Shown piece after piece: positions 28,955 to 38,016 of a stretch of DNA of 64,000 nucleotides (position 1 is the first letter of the stretch; the number at the start of each line of letters is the position of its first letter). The translations under genes and the position numbers were made by a program. The notes below the pieces were generated by a model. That model did not search any database. It saw only the letters and a list, made by a program, of their open reading frames with translations, and was not told the DNA's origin. This DNA comes from Pseudoalteromonas sp. GCY (GTDB lineage Bacteria > Pseudomonadota > Gammaproteobacteria > Enterobacterales > Alteromonadaceae): contig NZ_CP068023.1 of NCBI RefSeq assembly GCF_016695175.1, positions 236,501 through 300,500 on the forward strand, given 5' to 3'.

Positions 28955-29048
28955 GCTATCAAACCTCAGGTTAAACATCCGATCTACGGTACTCTTTATA
29001 GAAAGAAAGCATCAAGCGTATAACTAAGTTGCACGTGCACGATGAGAG
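28955..29048 (+). pseudogene. Decayed duplicate of the middle of rpsQ
   Basis: Bases 28955-28991 match rpsQ bases 28683-28719 at 33 of 37 positions, and bases 29010-29045 match 28724-28759 at 33 of 36. Between them the copy has 18 bases where rpsQ has 4. The frame is broken and there is no start or stop of rpsQ, so it is a non-coding remnant. The rest of the 335-bp gap to the chemoreceptor gene (29049-29206) shows nothing recognisable except that gene's promoter region. The remnant lies exactly where rplN would be expected, so it likely marks a rearrangement junction. Confidence 0.9.
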
Positions 29049-29206
29049 AGATATACCTACGCCTCCTGAGTTGCTTTTTAATCGGTACCTTTACTAAATG
29101 ACGATTCACGTCAATGATTATTGTATTAAATACAAGTAGCATCAGCTCGTGCGTCTCGTGCAATTGCTACTAGACTATCCGTGAATGCGATGTTTAAGGT
29201 TGGTAT

Positions 29207-31159
29207 ATGCTTACAAAGTTAAAGTTAGGTCAGCAATTATCGGTTTCATTTGGCATTATGATTGCTCTAATGATCATGCTCTCTGGCGTGGCTTATGTTG
29301 GGTTAAGCGGTGGTTTTAGTAATTTTGTAGAATACCGAAGTTTAGCTAGAGCAAGTAACCTTGCGAGTAGTTTGGAAGCAAACTTGTTGTCAACCAGATT
29401 CAATGTCTTAAATTTCCTCAAACAGCAGTCTCAAGATGATGTACGTCAATTTGAACAAAAGACTGAGCAATTACATAAAGACTTCTTCGAGGCTAGAAAG
29501 ATCCTAATCACACCTGAGTTGGTAGCGCTAGTAGAGAAAAGTGAGGAAGCTTTAACTGATTATGAAGCAACCTTCAAACAGATCTTAACGCTTTACCGTC
29601 GCAGAGATACAGTAGTTAACGATACATTGGATCAAATAGGTCCTCAAATGCGCAAAAATGTCACTCAGTTAATGGATTTAAGTGTCGAACATAATGATTT
29701 TCAAGGGTTAAATGTTGCTGCTCATATGCAGGAGAAATTGTTATTAGGGCGGCTATTTGTGAATAAGTTCCTAGTTAGTAACTTGTCTGAAGATTATGAA
29801 AGAGCAATGAAAGAGCTTAAGCAAGAGAAGGACTTACTAAACCAGTCTAAATCGGAGTTTATTGACGGCACGGCCAAGCAACTGCTTGCAAATACAGAGT
29901 CACTTGGAGAGCGTTACTCAGAGGGGGTAAACGAAGTTCAGCGAATTATCACTGAGAGGAATCAATTAATAGCCGAATCACTTAACAAAAATGGTCAAAC
30001 TATTGCGGACTATTTAGCACGTATTAAGGCATCGATTAAAGATAAGCAAGACGAATTGGGGCCAGTTGTTCAAGCGCAAAGTGAAAACACAGTGAATACA
30101 ATTATTGTCGTTGCAATAGCTGTAATCCTTTTGGGTTGCTTTCTGAGTTGGTATATCACTCGTTTAATCAAAACCCCTATTGGTGGGGAGCCAAAAGAAA
30201 TCGCGGAAGTGGCATCAAGGATAGCCAGTGGCGACCTCACTATACAATTTGACAGGGGGGAATCGGTCAGCGGTATTTATTTGGCAATGCGTGATATGGC
30301 TGACAAACTAAAAGCCATCATTGCAGAAATCCAAAGCTCTACACATGCATTATCTTCCTCTTCGGAAACACTTAGTGCTATCACTGCCCAGTCTAAACAA
30401 GGGGCGGACAACCAAATGGAGCAACTCAGTCATAGTGCTGTTTCGATGAATGAAATGGCTGCTACGATTGCTGAGATAACCCAAAGTGCCCAACTCGCAG
30501 CGGATGCCGCGACTGATGCGGATTCTCAATCTAATTCAGGTGTTCAAGTTGTCGTTGCAACACAGCAAGCAATGGAGGGCCTCGTTGGTAAAATAGAAAA
30601 TGTTAGCAAAACCATTGAGAATCTTGAACAAGAAACAGAGTCGGTAGGTTCTATTTTGGATGTTATCAGGGGTATCGCGGAACAAACTAATCTGTTGGCG
30701 CTCAACGCAGCAATTGAAGCCGCAAGGGCTGGTGAACAAGGGCGAGGCTTTGCTGTAGTGGCCGACGAGGTGAGAAGCCTTGCGAGTCGCACCCAAAAGA
30801 GCACGGACGAAATTCAGGAGATGATCTCTAAGTTGCAAAATGAAGCGAAGCGCTCCGTTGGCATGATGCGAGAGAATGTGAAAGATGCTAAAGATACAGC
30901 AGACAAATCAGCGAAAACGGATGAAGTGTTACAAGCGATTTCTTCCTCTGTGAGTACGATTAAAGATATGAATCTGCAAATAGCCAGTGCTTCTGAAGAG
31001 CAAAACACGGTTACACAGCAACTTTCGCAAAGTGTGACAGAAATCAGCGAAACCGCGCAAGAGACTGCAACCGGAGCCGAACGAGCGTCAGATGAAGCAT
31101 TGTCGCTGCTGTCTTTATCCCGTGCACTGGATAAATCGGTGAGCAGTTTTAGATTATAA
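29207..31159 (+). CDS. Methyl-accepting chemotaxis protein with helical periplasmic domain
   Basis: This complete chemoreceptor (650 aa) has a first membrane segment at about residues 13-33, a periplasmic domain of about 260 residues that is almost wholly helical, and a second membrane segment at about 297-317. A HAMP domain follows, then the signalling domain with [20 protein letters not shown] and [15 protein letters not shown]. The periplasmic part has the length and helical character of HBM (helical bimodular) domains, which in Pseudomonas sense organic acids or polyamines. I infer the family from pattern only. No CheR tether is visible at the C-terminus. It is monocistronic with its own terminator. 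Confidence 0.93.
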   Translation: MLTKLKLGQQLSVSFGIMIALMIMLSGVAYVGLSGGFSNFVEYRSLARASNLASSLEANLLSTRFNVLNFLKQQSQDDVRQFEQKTEQLHKDFFEARKILITPELVALVEKSEEALTDYEATFKQILTLYRRRDTVVNDTLDQIGPQMRKNVTQLMDLSVEHNDFQGLNVAAHMQEKLLLGRLFVNKFLVSNLSEDYERAMKELKQEKDLLNQSKSEFIDGTAKQLLANTESLGERYSEGVNEVQRIITERNQLIAESLNKNGQTIADYLARIKASIKDKQDELGPVVQAQSENTVNTIIVVAIAVILLGCFLSWYITRLIKTPIGGEPKEIAEVASRIASGDLTIQFDRGESVSGIYLAMRDMADKLKAIIAEIQSSTHALSSSSETLSAITAQSKQGADNQMEQLSHSAVSMNEMAATIAEITQSAQLAADAATDADSQSNSGVQVVVATQQAMEGLVGKIENVSKTIENLEQETESVGSILDVIRGIAEQTNLLALNAAIEAARAGEQGRGFAVVADEVRSLASRTQKSTDEIQEMISKLQNEAKRSVGMMRENVKDAKDTADKSAKTDEVLQAISSSVSTIKDMNLQIASASEEQNTVTQQLSQSVTEISETAQETATGAERASDEALSLLSLSRALDKSVSSFRL

Positions 31160-31182
31160 GTGATGATACTAAGCATTGGGGG

Positions 31183-31209
31183 GATAGCACTAAAGTGTGC
31201 TGTCTTTTT
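31183..31209 (+). terminator. Chemoreceptor terminator
   Basis: GATAGCAC pairs with GTGCTGTC (one G-U pair) around TAAAGT, followed by five T residues. Confidence 0.82.
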
Positions 31210-31257
31210 ACAGTACAGCCGTTATGCTAGAGCAAACAATAAAAAATCATCACAGTT

Positions 31258-34200
31258 ATGTTTTCTATCGGGCTGATCAGTCTTATTGCGCTGCTGTATT
31301 TAGCGCTTTTATTTACCATTGCATGGGGCGCAGATAGGGCGAGTACTAAATTTAGGTCTTATCGTGCCAAGCAAGTCACCTATGCTTTGTCACTAGGGGT
31401 GTATTGCACCTCTTGGGCGTTTTTTGGTACTACCGCGCAAGCTGCAAATAATGGCTGGTGGCTTGCCCCAACTTATGTTGGCACGATTTTACTTTTTATA
31501 TTTGGTTGGCAAGTCTACACACGAATTGCTGAAATATGCCGCCAGCAGCAACTCACTTCCATGGCGGACTTTATTGCCACTCGTTACGGTAATTCTTCTA
31601 GTCTGTCTGGACTCATTTCTCTGATCTCTGTCATTGCGGTCGTGCCCTATATTGCCCTTCAGCTTAATGCTACCAGTGCCAGTATCGGTATGCTAACAAG
31701 CGACACCCAGCGGGTGAGTGTCGCGTTTTGGCAGGATAGTACTTTTTATATCACCTTGCTGTTAGCCCTGTTTGCTATTTTGTTTGGCACACGTAGGCTG
31801 AGACCCAGTGAGCATAACCCAGGGTTGATGACTGCAATCGCCTTTGAGTCATTAATTAAGTTGCTGGCGTTTATTGCCGTCGGTGTCTATGTCTGTTTTG
31901 TACTCTTTGAATCACCCACTCACTTATTTTACCAAGCGGAGCAGCAGGGAATTACCAAGCAAATAGAGGCAACCGCTAGCCCAACCTATGTTTATTTAGT
32001 TCATGTTCTTTTAGGGGTATTGGCAACGCTTTGTTTGCCGAGGCAGTTTCATACCTCTTTTATTGAATATGATGAACAAGACCAATTTAAGACCGCACGC
32101 TGGCTGTTTCCCGTTTATTTGTTACTGATTAATTTGTTTATTTTGCCAATCGCCTATGCTGGGCTGGTGTATTTTAATGGTCAAGATGTTGGCTACGATA
32201 CGTTTGTGCTTGCCCTACCACTGGGATCTGATGCGCCTTTAGTCGCTTTGATAGCCTTTTTAGGAGGGTTCTCTGCGGCGACGAGCATGGTGATAGTCTC
32301 AGCCATCGTGCTATCTATTATGATCACCAATGACTTTATCAATCAATTTTTGTTGCGCCGCTCGCAGTTAAATTCGAGCCATCGGGGTTTATCTAAGTTT
32401 AATCTGCTCAATGCTCGACGGGTGGTCATTGTTGGCATTTTATTATTGAGTTATGCCAGTCATCGCGTGCTTGCTGAGGGCAACACGTTGGCCAATATGG
32501 GACTCATGTCATTTGCCTTGGTTGCGCAGTTTGCTCCCGCTATGGTGGTTGGTTTGTGGTGGCGTGGGGCTTCATGCTTAGGCGCGCAATTGGGGATTGT
32601 GACGGGTTTTGCTATTTGGTTTTACACGCTGTTGTTACCGAGCTTGATCAGTGGCTTTAATTTCGAAAGTCACTGGTTGAGCGCGGGGCCTATGAATATC
32701 GCATGGTTAGCACCTTTAGACTTTTTGGGTCTGGGGTTAGATAGTACGAGCCAATCCGTTCTGATCTCTTTAAGTGCAAATTTATTGGTTTATTTGCTGG
32801 TCCCGTTTATTTCATCTGCACGTCTTGCTGAGCGATTACAAAGCAATAAATTTGTAATGCCGTCCAAGTCTGCACAGTCCGCTAACACGGTATTGAGTTA
32901 CCAAGACTTGGCAACATTACTGCAGCGCTTTAGCGAGCAAGCGCGTGCGCAGCAGCTTGTTGAGCTTCATTTTCCTAAAGAGCCTGCAAACTGGAAACTG
33001 CCAGCGCCATTGCAAGTGGAAAATATGATCGAGCGGGAGATGTCGACGCTCGTTGGAGGGGCATCTGCGAAACTGATTTTAGATGTCGCCAAAGATGAAA
33101 AACGCCAGCCTTTAGAGCAAGTTGCAGAATTTGTCGATGAAGCGTCACAGGTGCTACGTTTTAATCGAGATTTACTGCAGTCGACGATAGAAAATGTCAG
33201 TCAGGGAATAAGTGTAGTAGATAGCCAACTGCAATTGGTCGCTTGGAACCAGCGCTACGCAGAAATGTTTAATTATCCAGACAATGCGTTGTTTATCGGG
33301 CGTCCTGTGGCTGAGCTTATTCGTTACAATGCGCAGCGCGGGCTATTTGGTGATGCTGATGTCGAGCAGCAAGTAGAGAAGCGTCTATCACATTTACGAC
33401 GAGGCAATGCGTATCGCTACCGCCGCGAGCATCACGATGGTCGAGTGTTTGAAATGCAAGGTAACCCATTGCCTGGAGGTGGATTTGTAACGACCTATAC
33501 GGATATCACCGAGTTTGTAAAACAACAATCCTTACTAGAGCAAGTTAATGTAAATCTAGAAGAAACGGTCGCGGCAAGGACCAAAGAGTTGATAGACGCC
33601 AACCGTGCTTTATCTTCTGCGAAACGCCAAGCGGAGCATGCAACGGAGAGTAAGACCCGTTTTTTCGCCGCAGCAAGTCATGACCTGTTACAGCCATTCA
33701 ACGCAGCGAGCCTGTTTTGCTCATTGATGAGTGAAAAGGCCCAAGGGACCGACTTAGCTGAGCTTTCGCAAAGCATCAAAAGTTCATTGGCAAGTGCTGA
33801 AGAACTGTTGTCGAGCATTCTTGAGCTAACAAAGTTAGAGGCTGGGGCGTTTAAGGTTAATCGCTCGCGCTTTGCGTTATCGTCACTGCTGGAACCATTG
33901 GAAAATGAATATGGGGCGGTTGCGAAAGACAAAGGATTAGCGTTTGCGGTGCGGGTTTGTGATGCCATGCTCTACACCGATAAAGCACTGCTAAAAAGGG
34001 TATTGGGAAACTTACTGAGTAACGCTATCCGTTACACTGAGTCTGGCACGGTGAGGCTTATCGCTGAATGTCAGGGGGAGAGTGTTTCTATCATTGTTGA
34101 AGACACTGGAGTGGGCATTGCAAAGCAAGATCAGGACGCCATATTTCAAGAGTTTAAACAGCTGCACAGTAAAGAACTGGCGCAGGGGTTAGGACTCGGA

Positions 34201-34716
34201 CTTGCGATCAGTAAACGGATATGCGAAGTGTTGGAAATTCCCATCACCCTTGGCTCACAACTGAATAAAGGCACGCAATTTACCTTAACACTGCCAAGTT
34301 ATGGAATGCAGACGGATCAAAAGGCCGAAGTAACCGCTGACAAACCCAGCGGTGATTCGCAATTATCGGGTCTGTCTATTTGGTTGCTAGATAATGATGC
34401 CAACGCACTTAATGCACTGTCTCAAGTATTACTGAGTTGGGGATGCCAAGTGGCTGTGGCGCGAGATGAAGCAGAGCTTAGTGCGCTGCAAGCAACGAGT
34501 CGGGCAGATATGCTGATCGCGGATTATCAGCTTGATCATGGTGTCACTGGACTTGAGGTAATAGCAGCGCTTAAGCTTGATGATATGCCAATCATTATCA
34601 ACACCGCTAACCATGACGAGACCATCCGCGAGCGAGTGAGTGATGCAGGGATCCCATTACTTTATAAACCGCTTAAAACACCAGCCCTAAAGCGCATGAT
34701 TAAGCGACTAATCTAA
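31258..34716 (+). CDS. CrbS/MxtR-like hybrid histidine kinase with sodium-symporter domain
   Basis: This 1152-aa sensor has an N-terminal SLC5/sodium-solute-symporter-like region (about residues 1-530, with a dozen or so membrane helices, including GVYCTSWAFFGTTAQAANNG). A PAS domain follows (about 641-748, with NVSQGISVVDSQLQLVAWN), then a short coiled coil, a HisKA domain with the phosphorylated His near 808 (AAASHDLLQPFNAASLF), an ATPase domain with the N box NLLSNAIRYTE, and a receiver with Asp near 1087 (MLIADYQLDHG). This order is that of CrbS and MxtR, which govern the acetate switch in Vibrio and Pseudomonas. The opposing LuxR-type response regulator, 6 bp away, is the likely partner. 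Confidence 0.9.
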   Translation: MFSIGLISLIALLYLALLFTIAWGADRASTKFRSYRAKQVTYALSLGVYCTSWAFFGTTAQAANNGWWLAPTYVGTILLFIFGWQVYTRIAEICRQQQLTSMADFIATRYGNSSSLSGLISLISVIAVVPYIALQLNATSASIGMLTSDTQRVSVAFWQDSTFYITLLLALFAILFGTRRLRPSEHNPGLMTAIAFESLIKLLAFIAVGVYVCFVLFESPTHLFYQAEQQGITKQIEATASPTYVYLVHVLLGVLATLCLPRQFHTSFIEYDEQDQFKTARWLFPVYLLLINLFILPIAYAGLVYFNGQDVGYDTFVLALPLGSDAPLVALIAFLGGFSAATSMVIVSAIVLSIMITNDFINQFLLRRSQLNSSHRGLSKFNLLNARRVVIVGILLLSYASHRVLAEGNTLANMGLMSFALVAQFAPAMVVGLWWRGASCLGAQLGIVTGFAIWFYTLLLPSLISGFNFESHWLSAGPMNIAWLAPLDFLGLGLDSTSQSVLISLSANLLVYLLVPFISSARLAERLQSNKFVMPSKSAQSANTVLSYQDLATLLQRFSEQARAQQLVELHFPKEPANWKLPAPLQVENMIEREMSTLVGGASAKLILDVAKDEKRQPLEQVAEFVDEASQVLRFNRDLLQSTIENVSQGISVVDSQLQLVAWNQRYAEMFNYPDNALFIGRPVAELIRYNAQRGLFGDADVEQQVEKRLSHLRRGNAYRYRREHHDGRVFEMQGNPLPGGGFVTTYTDITEFVKQQSLLEQVNVNLEETVAARTKELIDANRALSSAKRQAEHATESKTRFFAAASHDLLQPFNAASLFCSLMSEKAQGTDLAELSQSIKSSLASAEELLSSILELTKLEAGAFKVNRSRFALSSLLEPLENEYGAVAKDKGLAFAVRVCDAMLYTDKALLKRVLGNLLSNAIRYTESGTVRLIAECQGESVSIIVEDTGVGIAKQDQDAIFQEFKQLHSKELAQGLGLGLAISKRICEVLEIPITLGSQLNKGTQFTLTLPSYGMQTDQKAEVTADKPSGDSQLSGLSIWLLDNDANALNALSQVLLSWGCQVAVARDEAELSALQATSRADMLIADYQLDHGVTGLEVIAALKLDDMPIIINTANHDETIRERVSDAGIPLLYKPLKTPALKRMIKRLI

Positions 34717-34722
34717 TCAGAG

Positions 34723-35388
34723 TTAAGCACTCGCTTCATCGTCGAGATGTACATCCGTCGCCAGCTGATTAAATAGGATCCCAGCTTGGGTGCGGTTATA
34801 CACATTGAGCTTTTTCAAAATAGCTGAAACATGCTGTTTGATGGTGGTCTCTTGAATCGACATTGCATACGCAATCTGCTTGTTCAAAAGGCCATCGGCA
34901 ATCATCGTTAATACTCGATATTGCTGGGGAGTTAGCTTTTCTAAATTACGCGCAAATTGCGCTTGTTCGCTGTCATTTTCAGGCGCGAAATCCACGATTT
35001 CGGGTAACCAAGTTTCTCCTTCAATAACGAGCTTGATGGCATCACTGATCACCTCTAGTGAGGAAGACTTGGGAATATAAGCGCTTGCCCCGAGGGCAAT
35101 GCATTGGCTAATAATGGCTGCCGATTCGTTGGCTGAAACCATGATCACTAATATGTCTGGGTATTGATTTCTTAACCGAGCAAGACCTTCGAGACCTTTC
35201 GCGCCAGGAATAGATAAGTCCAAAAATACTAGCTCTGTCTCAGGATGCGCGAGCAACATCTCGAATAAGCTGTCTAAGGTACTGGCTTCTTTGATGGGGT
35301 CATGACCAATCGCTTGTGCAGCCGCTTGTTTGAGTGCGCTGCGAAATAATGGGTGGTCATCAGCGATGATTGCTTGCACCTGAGACAT
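34723..35388 (-). CDS. CrbR/ErdR-like LuxR-family response regulator
   Basis: This 221-aa regulator has a receiver domain (IIADDHPLFRSALKQAAAQ, phospho-accepting Asp in LVFLDLSIPGAKGLEGL, and KSSS) and a LuxR/NarL helix-turn-helix (about residues 150-210, with LTPQQYRVLTMIADGLLNKQ, and TTIKQHVSAILKKLNVYNRT). The gene converges on the CrbS-like kinase with 6 bp between them, so the two are probably a two-component pair. In Vibrio and Pseudomonas the homologous pair controls acetyl-CoA synthetase. Here the pair neighbours a locus that makes acetoacetyl-CoA and so acetyl-CoA, so local control is plausible but not shown. Confidence 0.88.
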   Translation of the reverse strand: MSQVQAIIADDHPLFRSALKQAAAQAIGHDPIKEASTLDSLFEMLLAHPETELVFLDLSIPGAKGLEGLARLRNQYPDILVIMVSANESAAIISQCIALGASAYIPKSSSLEVISDAIKLVIEGETWLPEIVDFAPENDSEQAQFARNLEKLTPQQYRVLTMIADGLLNKQIAYAMSIQETTIKQHVSAILKKLNVYNRTQAGILFNQLATDVHLDDEASA

Positions 35389-35453
35389 CCTTAACTAACT
35401 CCTAGTATCCGTTGTTATAGGGTATTTCCAAAACTACATCAAGTGATTGAGAT

Positions 35454-35478
35454 AGCGAGGCTCTCTTGCAGCCTCGCT
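35454..35478 (-). terminator. Hairpin after the TonB receptor gene
   Basis: AGCGAGGCT and AGCCTCGCT form a perfect 9-bp stem with a CTCTTGC loop just beyond the stop of the minus-strand receptor gene. On that strand no T run follows, so its efficiency as a terminator is uncertain. Confidence 0.5.
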
Positions 35479-35485
35479 TTTGGCG

Positions 35486-37768
35486 CTAAAATCGATAACC
35501 CACGGTAAGCGAAACGGTTCTTGGGTCGCCAAAGTAGCCTATCAAGGTATTATCACCACCAAGCCCCGGCGTGTACTTACTCACATTACTCGGATCGCTC
35601 GGGTCTGGTGTCACGAATTGATAGCCTCCTATCATATATTCTTCATCGGTCAGGTTTTTCCCATGAAGACCAACACGCCAATTGCCATCTGTGCTATACC
35701 AATTAATACTCAGATTGACTAAACCATAGCTATCCTGCGTCAGTAGGCTATCTTCCTCAAATAAGACATAATCACCACGATGGTAGTAGCTGGCATTGAA
35801 TACCCAATCGCCAATATCACTGTAGAGCTTGTATGTCGCGCCAAGGTTAAAAGTTAAATCAGGGGTGTTAGAAATACTAAAGCGGTCTGATTTGTCAAAT
35901 GTCGCGCCCGTGTCTGGGTTAGTATCGAGTACCTCTTCGAAGTCGCTGTCTATATATCCTATTGCGGCGTCAAAACTCAGCGCCTCTGTAGCGACATAGC
36001 TCAGCTCGGCTTCAATACCGTTTGCTGTAGACTTACCAATATTGCCAAGTCGTTGGTTTAGATCGGCAGAGGTTGCACCGGGCAACACGGAAATATATTG
36101 GCGGTCTTTGTGATCTAACGTGAATAGCGTGATATTGGCTCTTAGGTTATCGTGCCACTCGCTTTTCATACCGATTTCGAATGAATCTACGATTTCAGGA
36201 TCTGCAGCAGGCTCCGCAGTGCTGGCTCTGGGGTTGAAGGTGCCGGATTTAAACCCTTGAGCATAGCTGGCAAAGAACATAATATCGCGGTTGTATTGAT
36301 ATTCCACTCCCACTCTTGGCGTAAACCGTGACCAATCTTCTTCATCATCGAGCACTGATGGTACGAGCTCACCTGCAGGCCGTGTATAACCTGGGATCCA
36401 ATTTGATTCGGGATACACGACATCAAAGACCAAACCATTGCTGACTTGTGCCTCTTTGCTGTCTTTAGTGTAACGAGCGCCCAATGTGAGCGACCACTGC
36501 TCTGCTAAATCAATGGTGCCTTGAATATACGCGGCTTTACTATTTGAGTTGTTACAACCACTGACTTCTCGCGTAAGACCCGGTGCGCCCAAGCTTTGTC
36601 CTAATACTTCCAAAATTGCTTGGAATTGGCCGCATGACTTACCATCGTAATAATATAGACCTGAGACAAATTTATAGCCGTTACCTGCATGGCTTAGCTG
36701 TATCTCATGCGTGGTTTGCTCGTCATCATAAATGGCGGGTACATCAAAGATCCGTAATGGCGTATTATCAAAGTCGATATTGGTTGGGGAGTAACTATCT
36801 CGGCTAGCACCGATGTATTTTAATGTGGTGGCGTCAGAAAGATCCCAGCGAGCGGTCAAACTATATCCCTCAAGCTCTACTTTATTCCAGGTTGGCATAC
36901 TGGTGTAAGAATCAAATACGCTGTCAGGCACGGGGGCGTCAGTCAGTAAGCTCGGCAACAACCGATAACCCCCTTTAGAGTTGGAGTCATCGTCGGTTTT
37001 ATCCCATGCTAAACGGAAGAACAAATCATCGCTTGGACGATATTCCAAGGTTAACCGCGCAGCTTGAATTTCTTTATTGTAGTTTTCCTTATCTTGGCCG
37101 GGTAGCGTTGAAACCTTGAACTCGCCAAAGCCATCTCGATTTAAAGTAGCAAAGCCATAACCTAGGTAGAGTGTATCTTCCACGAGCGGCAATTGACCTG
37201 TGATCTTAAGATCGCGTTGATTATAGCTACCTACCGTCCCCTCCACGTTAAATGTCGCATCGCCAGACATTTCCTTAGTGACATATTTTATTGCGCCACC
37301 AATGGTGTTTTTGCCATATAGAGTTCCTTGCGGTCCACGTAGTACTTCAATCTGTTGTACATCAAGGAGGTCGAGTACAGCCCCTTGCGGCCTTGCCAAA
37401 TAAATGTCATCGACGTAAATGCCGACACCGGGTTCATAACCCCATAATGGGTCTTGTTGTCCGACACCACGAATAAAGGCAGTGAGGGTAGAGTTAGTGC
37501 CCCGGCTAGCTTGAAGTGTGGTATTGGGTGAAAACTGCTGGACTTCAGAAAGTACTGAAATGCCATTTTCGAGTAGATCGGTTTCACCGATAGAAGTCAC
37601 TGCAACTGGAACGGTTTGAAGGTTTTCTACCGTCTTACGCGCAGTGACTTCAATGCGCTCTAGCTTGCCTTCTGATTGTGTTGCTTGTTCTGCTGCCGCT
37701 GGGCTGACTTGAGTTGCGAGTGTAATAGCCAACGCGATAGCTGAATATCTAGGTTGGTAAATGTTCAT
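35486..37768 (-). CDS. TonB-dependent outer-membrane receptor
   Basis: This 760-aa outer-membrane transporter has a signal peptide (ending SPAAAEQ), a TonB-box-like start of the mature chain (RIEVTARKTVENLQTVPVAV), a plug domain with FIRGVGQQDPLWGYEPGVGI, YVDDIYLARPQG and EVLRGPQGTLYGKNTIGGAI, and a barrel ending in the aromatic residue of VSLTVGYRF. I chose the ATG at 37768, 14 codons inside the open frame, because the signal peptide starts there. It is divergent from the 3-hydroxybutyrate operon across a 248-bp region with two palindromes. The plug resembles receptors for organic compounds more than siderophore receptors, but the ligand is not predictable; context suggests a 3-hydroxybutyrate oligomer or ester. 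Confidence 0.94.
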   Translation of the reverse strand: MNIYQPRYSAIALAITLATQVSPAAAEQATQSEGKLERIEVTARKTVENLQTVPVAVTSIGETDLLENGISVLSEVQQFSPNTTLQASRGTNSTLTAFIRGVGQQDPLWGYEPGVGIYVDDIYLARPQGAVLDLLDVQQIEVLRGPQGTLYGKNTIGGAIKYVTKEMSGDATFNVEGTVGSYNQRDLKITGQLPLVEDTLYLGYGFATLNRDGFGEFKVSTLPGQDKENYNKEIQAARLTLEYRPSDDLFFRLAWDKTDDDSNSKGGYRLLPSLLTDAPVPDSVFDSYTSMPTWNKVELEGYSLTARWDLSDATTLKYIGASRDSYSPTNIDFDNTPLRIFDVPAIYDDEQTTHEIQLSHAGNGYKFVSGLYYYDGKSCGQFQAILEVLGQSLGAPGLTREVSGCNNSNSKAAYIQGTIDLAEQWSLTLGARYTKDSKEAQVSNGLVFDVVYPESNWIPGYTRPAGELVPSVLDDEEDWSRFTPRVGVEYQYNRDIMFFASYAQGFKSGTFNPRASTAEPAADPEIVDSFEIGMKSEWHDNLRANITLFTLDHKDRQYISVLPGATSADLNQRLGNIGKSTANGIEAELSYVATEALSFDAAIGYIDSDFEEVLDTNPDTGATFDKSDRFSISNTPDLTFNLGATYKLYSDIGDWVFNASYYHRGDYVLFEEDSLLTQDSYGLVNLSINWYSTDGNWRVGLHGKNLTDEEYMIGGYQFVTPDPSDPSNVSKYTPGLGGDNTLIGYFGDPRTVSLTVGYRF

Positions 37769-37842
37769 CCTGTGGTCCCTATTATTGTCATTTTGGGTGC
37801 TTGTTGTCACACCAAAGCATAGGGGAGTTGTAAAGTTTTTCT

Positions 37843-37862
37843 ATTAGTACCTTAGTACTAAT
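37843..37862. promoter_or_regulatory. Palindromic operator, site 1
   Basis: ATTAGTAC-CTTA-GTACTAAT is a perfect 8+8 inverted repeat in the divergent promoter region. Its half-sites ATTAGTA and TACTAAT also fit the NarL-family heptamer patterns AKNRGTA and TACYNMT, though spaced by 6 rather than the classical 2. The sequence CCTTAGTACTA (37850-37860) recurs in site 2. Confidence 0.6.
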
Positions 37863-37905
37863 GCCTTGATACGCTAGGATTAACACGGGGTGTAGGGCTT
37901 CTATA

Positions 37906-37921
37906 ACCTTAGTACTATGGT
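37906..37921. promoter_or_regulatory. Palindromic operator, site 2
   Basis: ACCTTAGTACTATGGT is an imperfect 16-bp palindrome with 14 symmetrical bases. It shares CCTTAGTACTA (37907-37917) with site 1, 57 bp away, and lies about 100 bp upstream of the permease start. The pair could bind one regulator cooperatively and serve both divergent transcripts. Confidence 0.55.
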
Positions 37922-38016
37922 TTTTATTGCGCCTGCACGCCACACTGATATTCATCAACAGTATGCCCAACATATCAACTTATAACGGGCATTAATAACA
38001 ATAAAAGGAAGCCCTG

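Noticed and set aside
37811..38016. A repressor gene or small ORF in the divergent region
   Set aside because: No open frame with coding character is present; only the palindromes are convincing.
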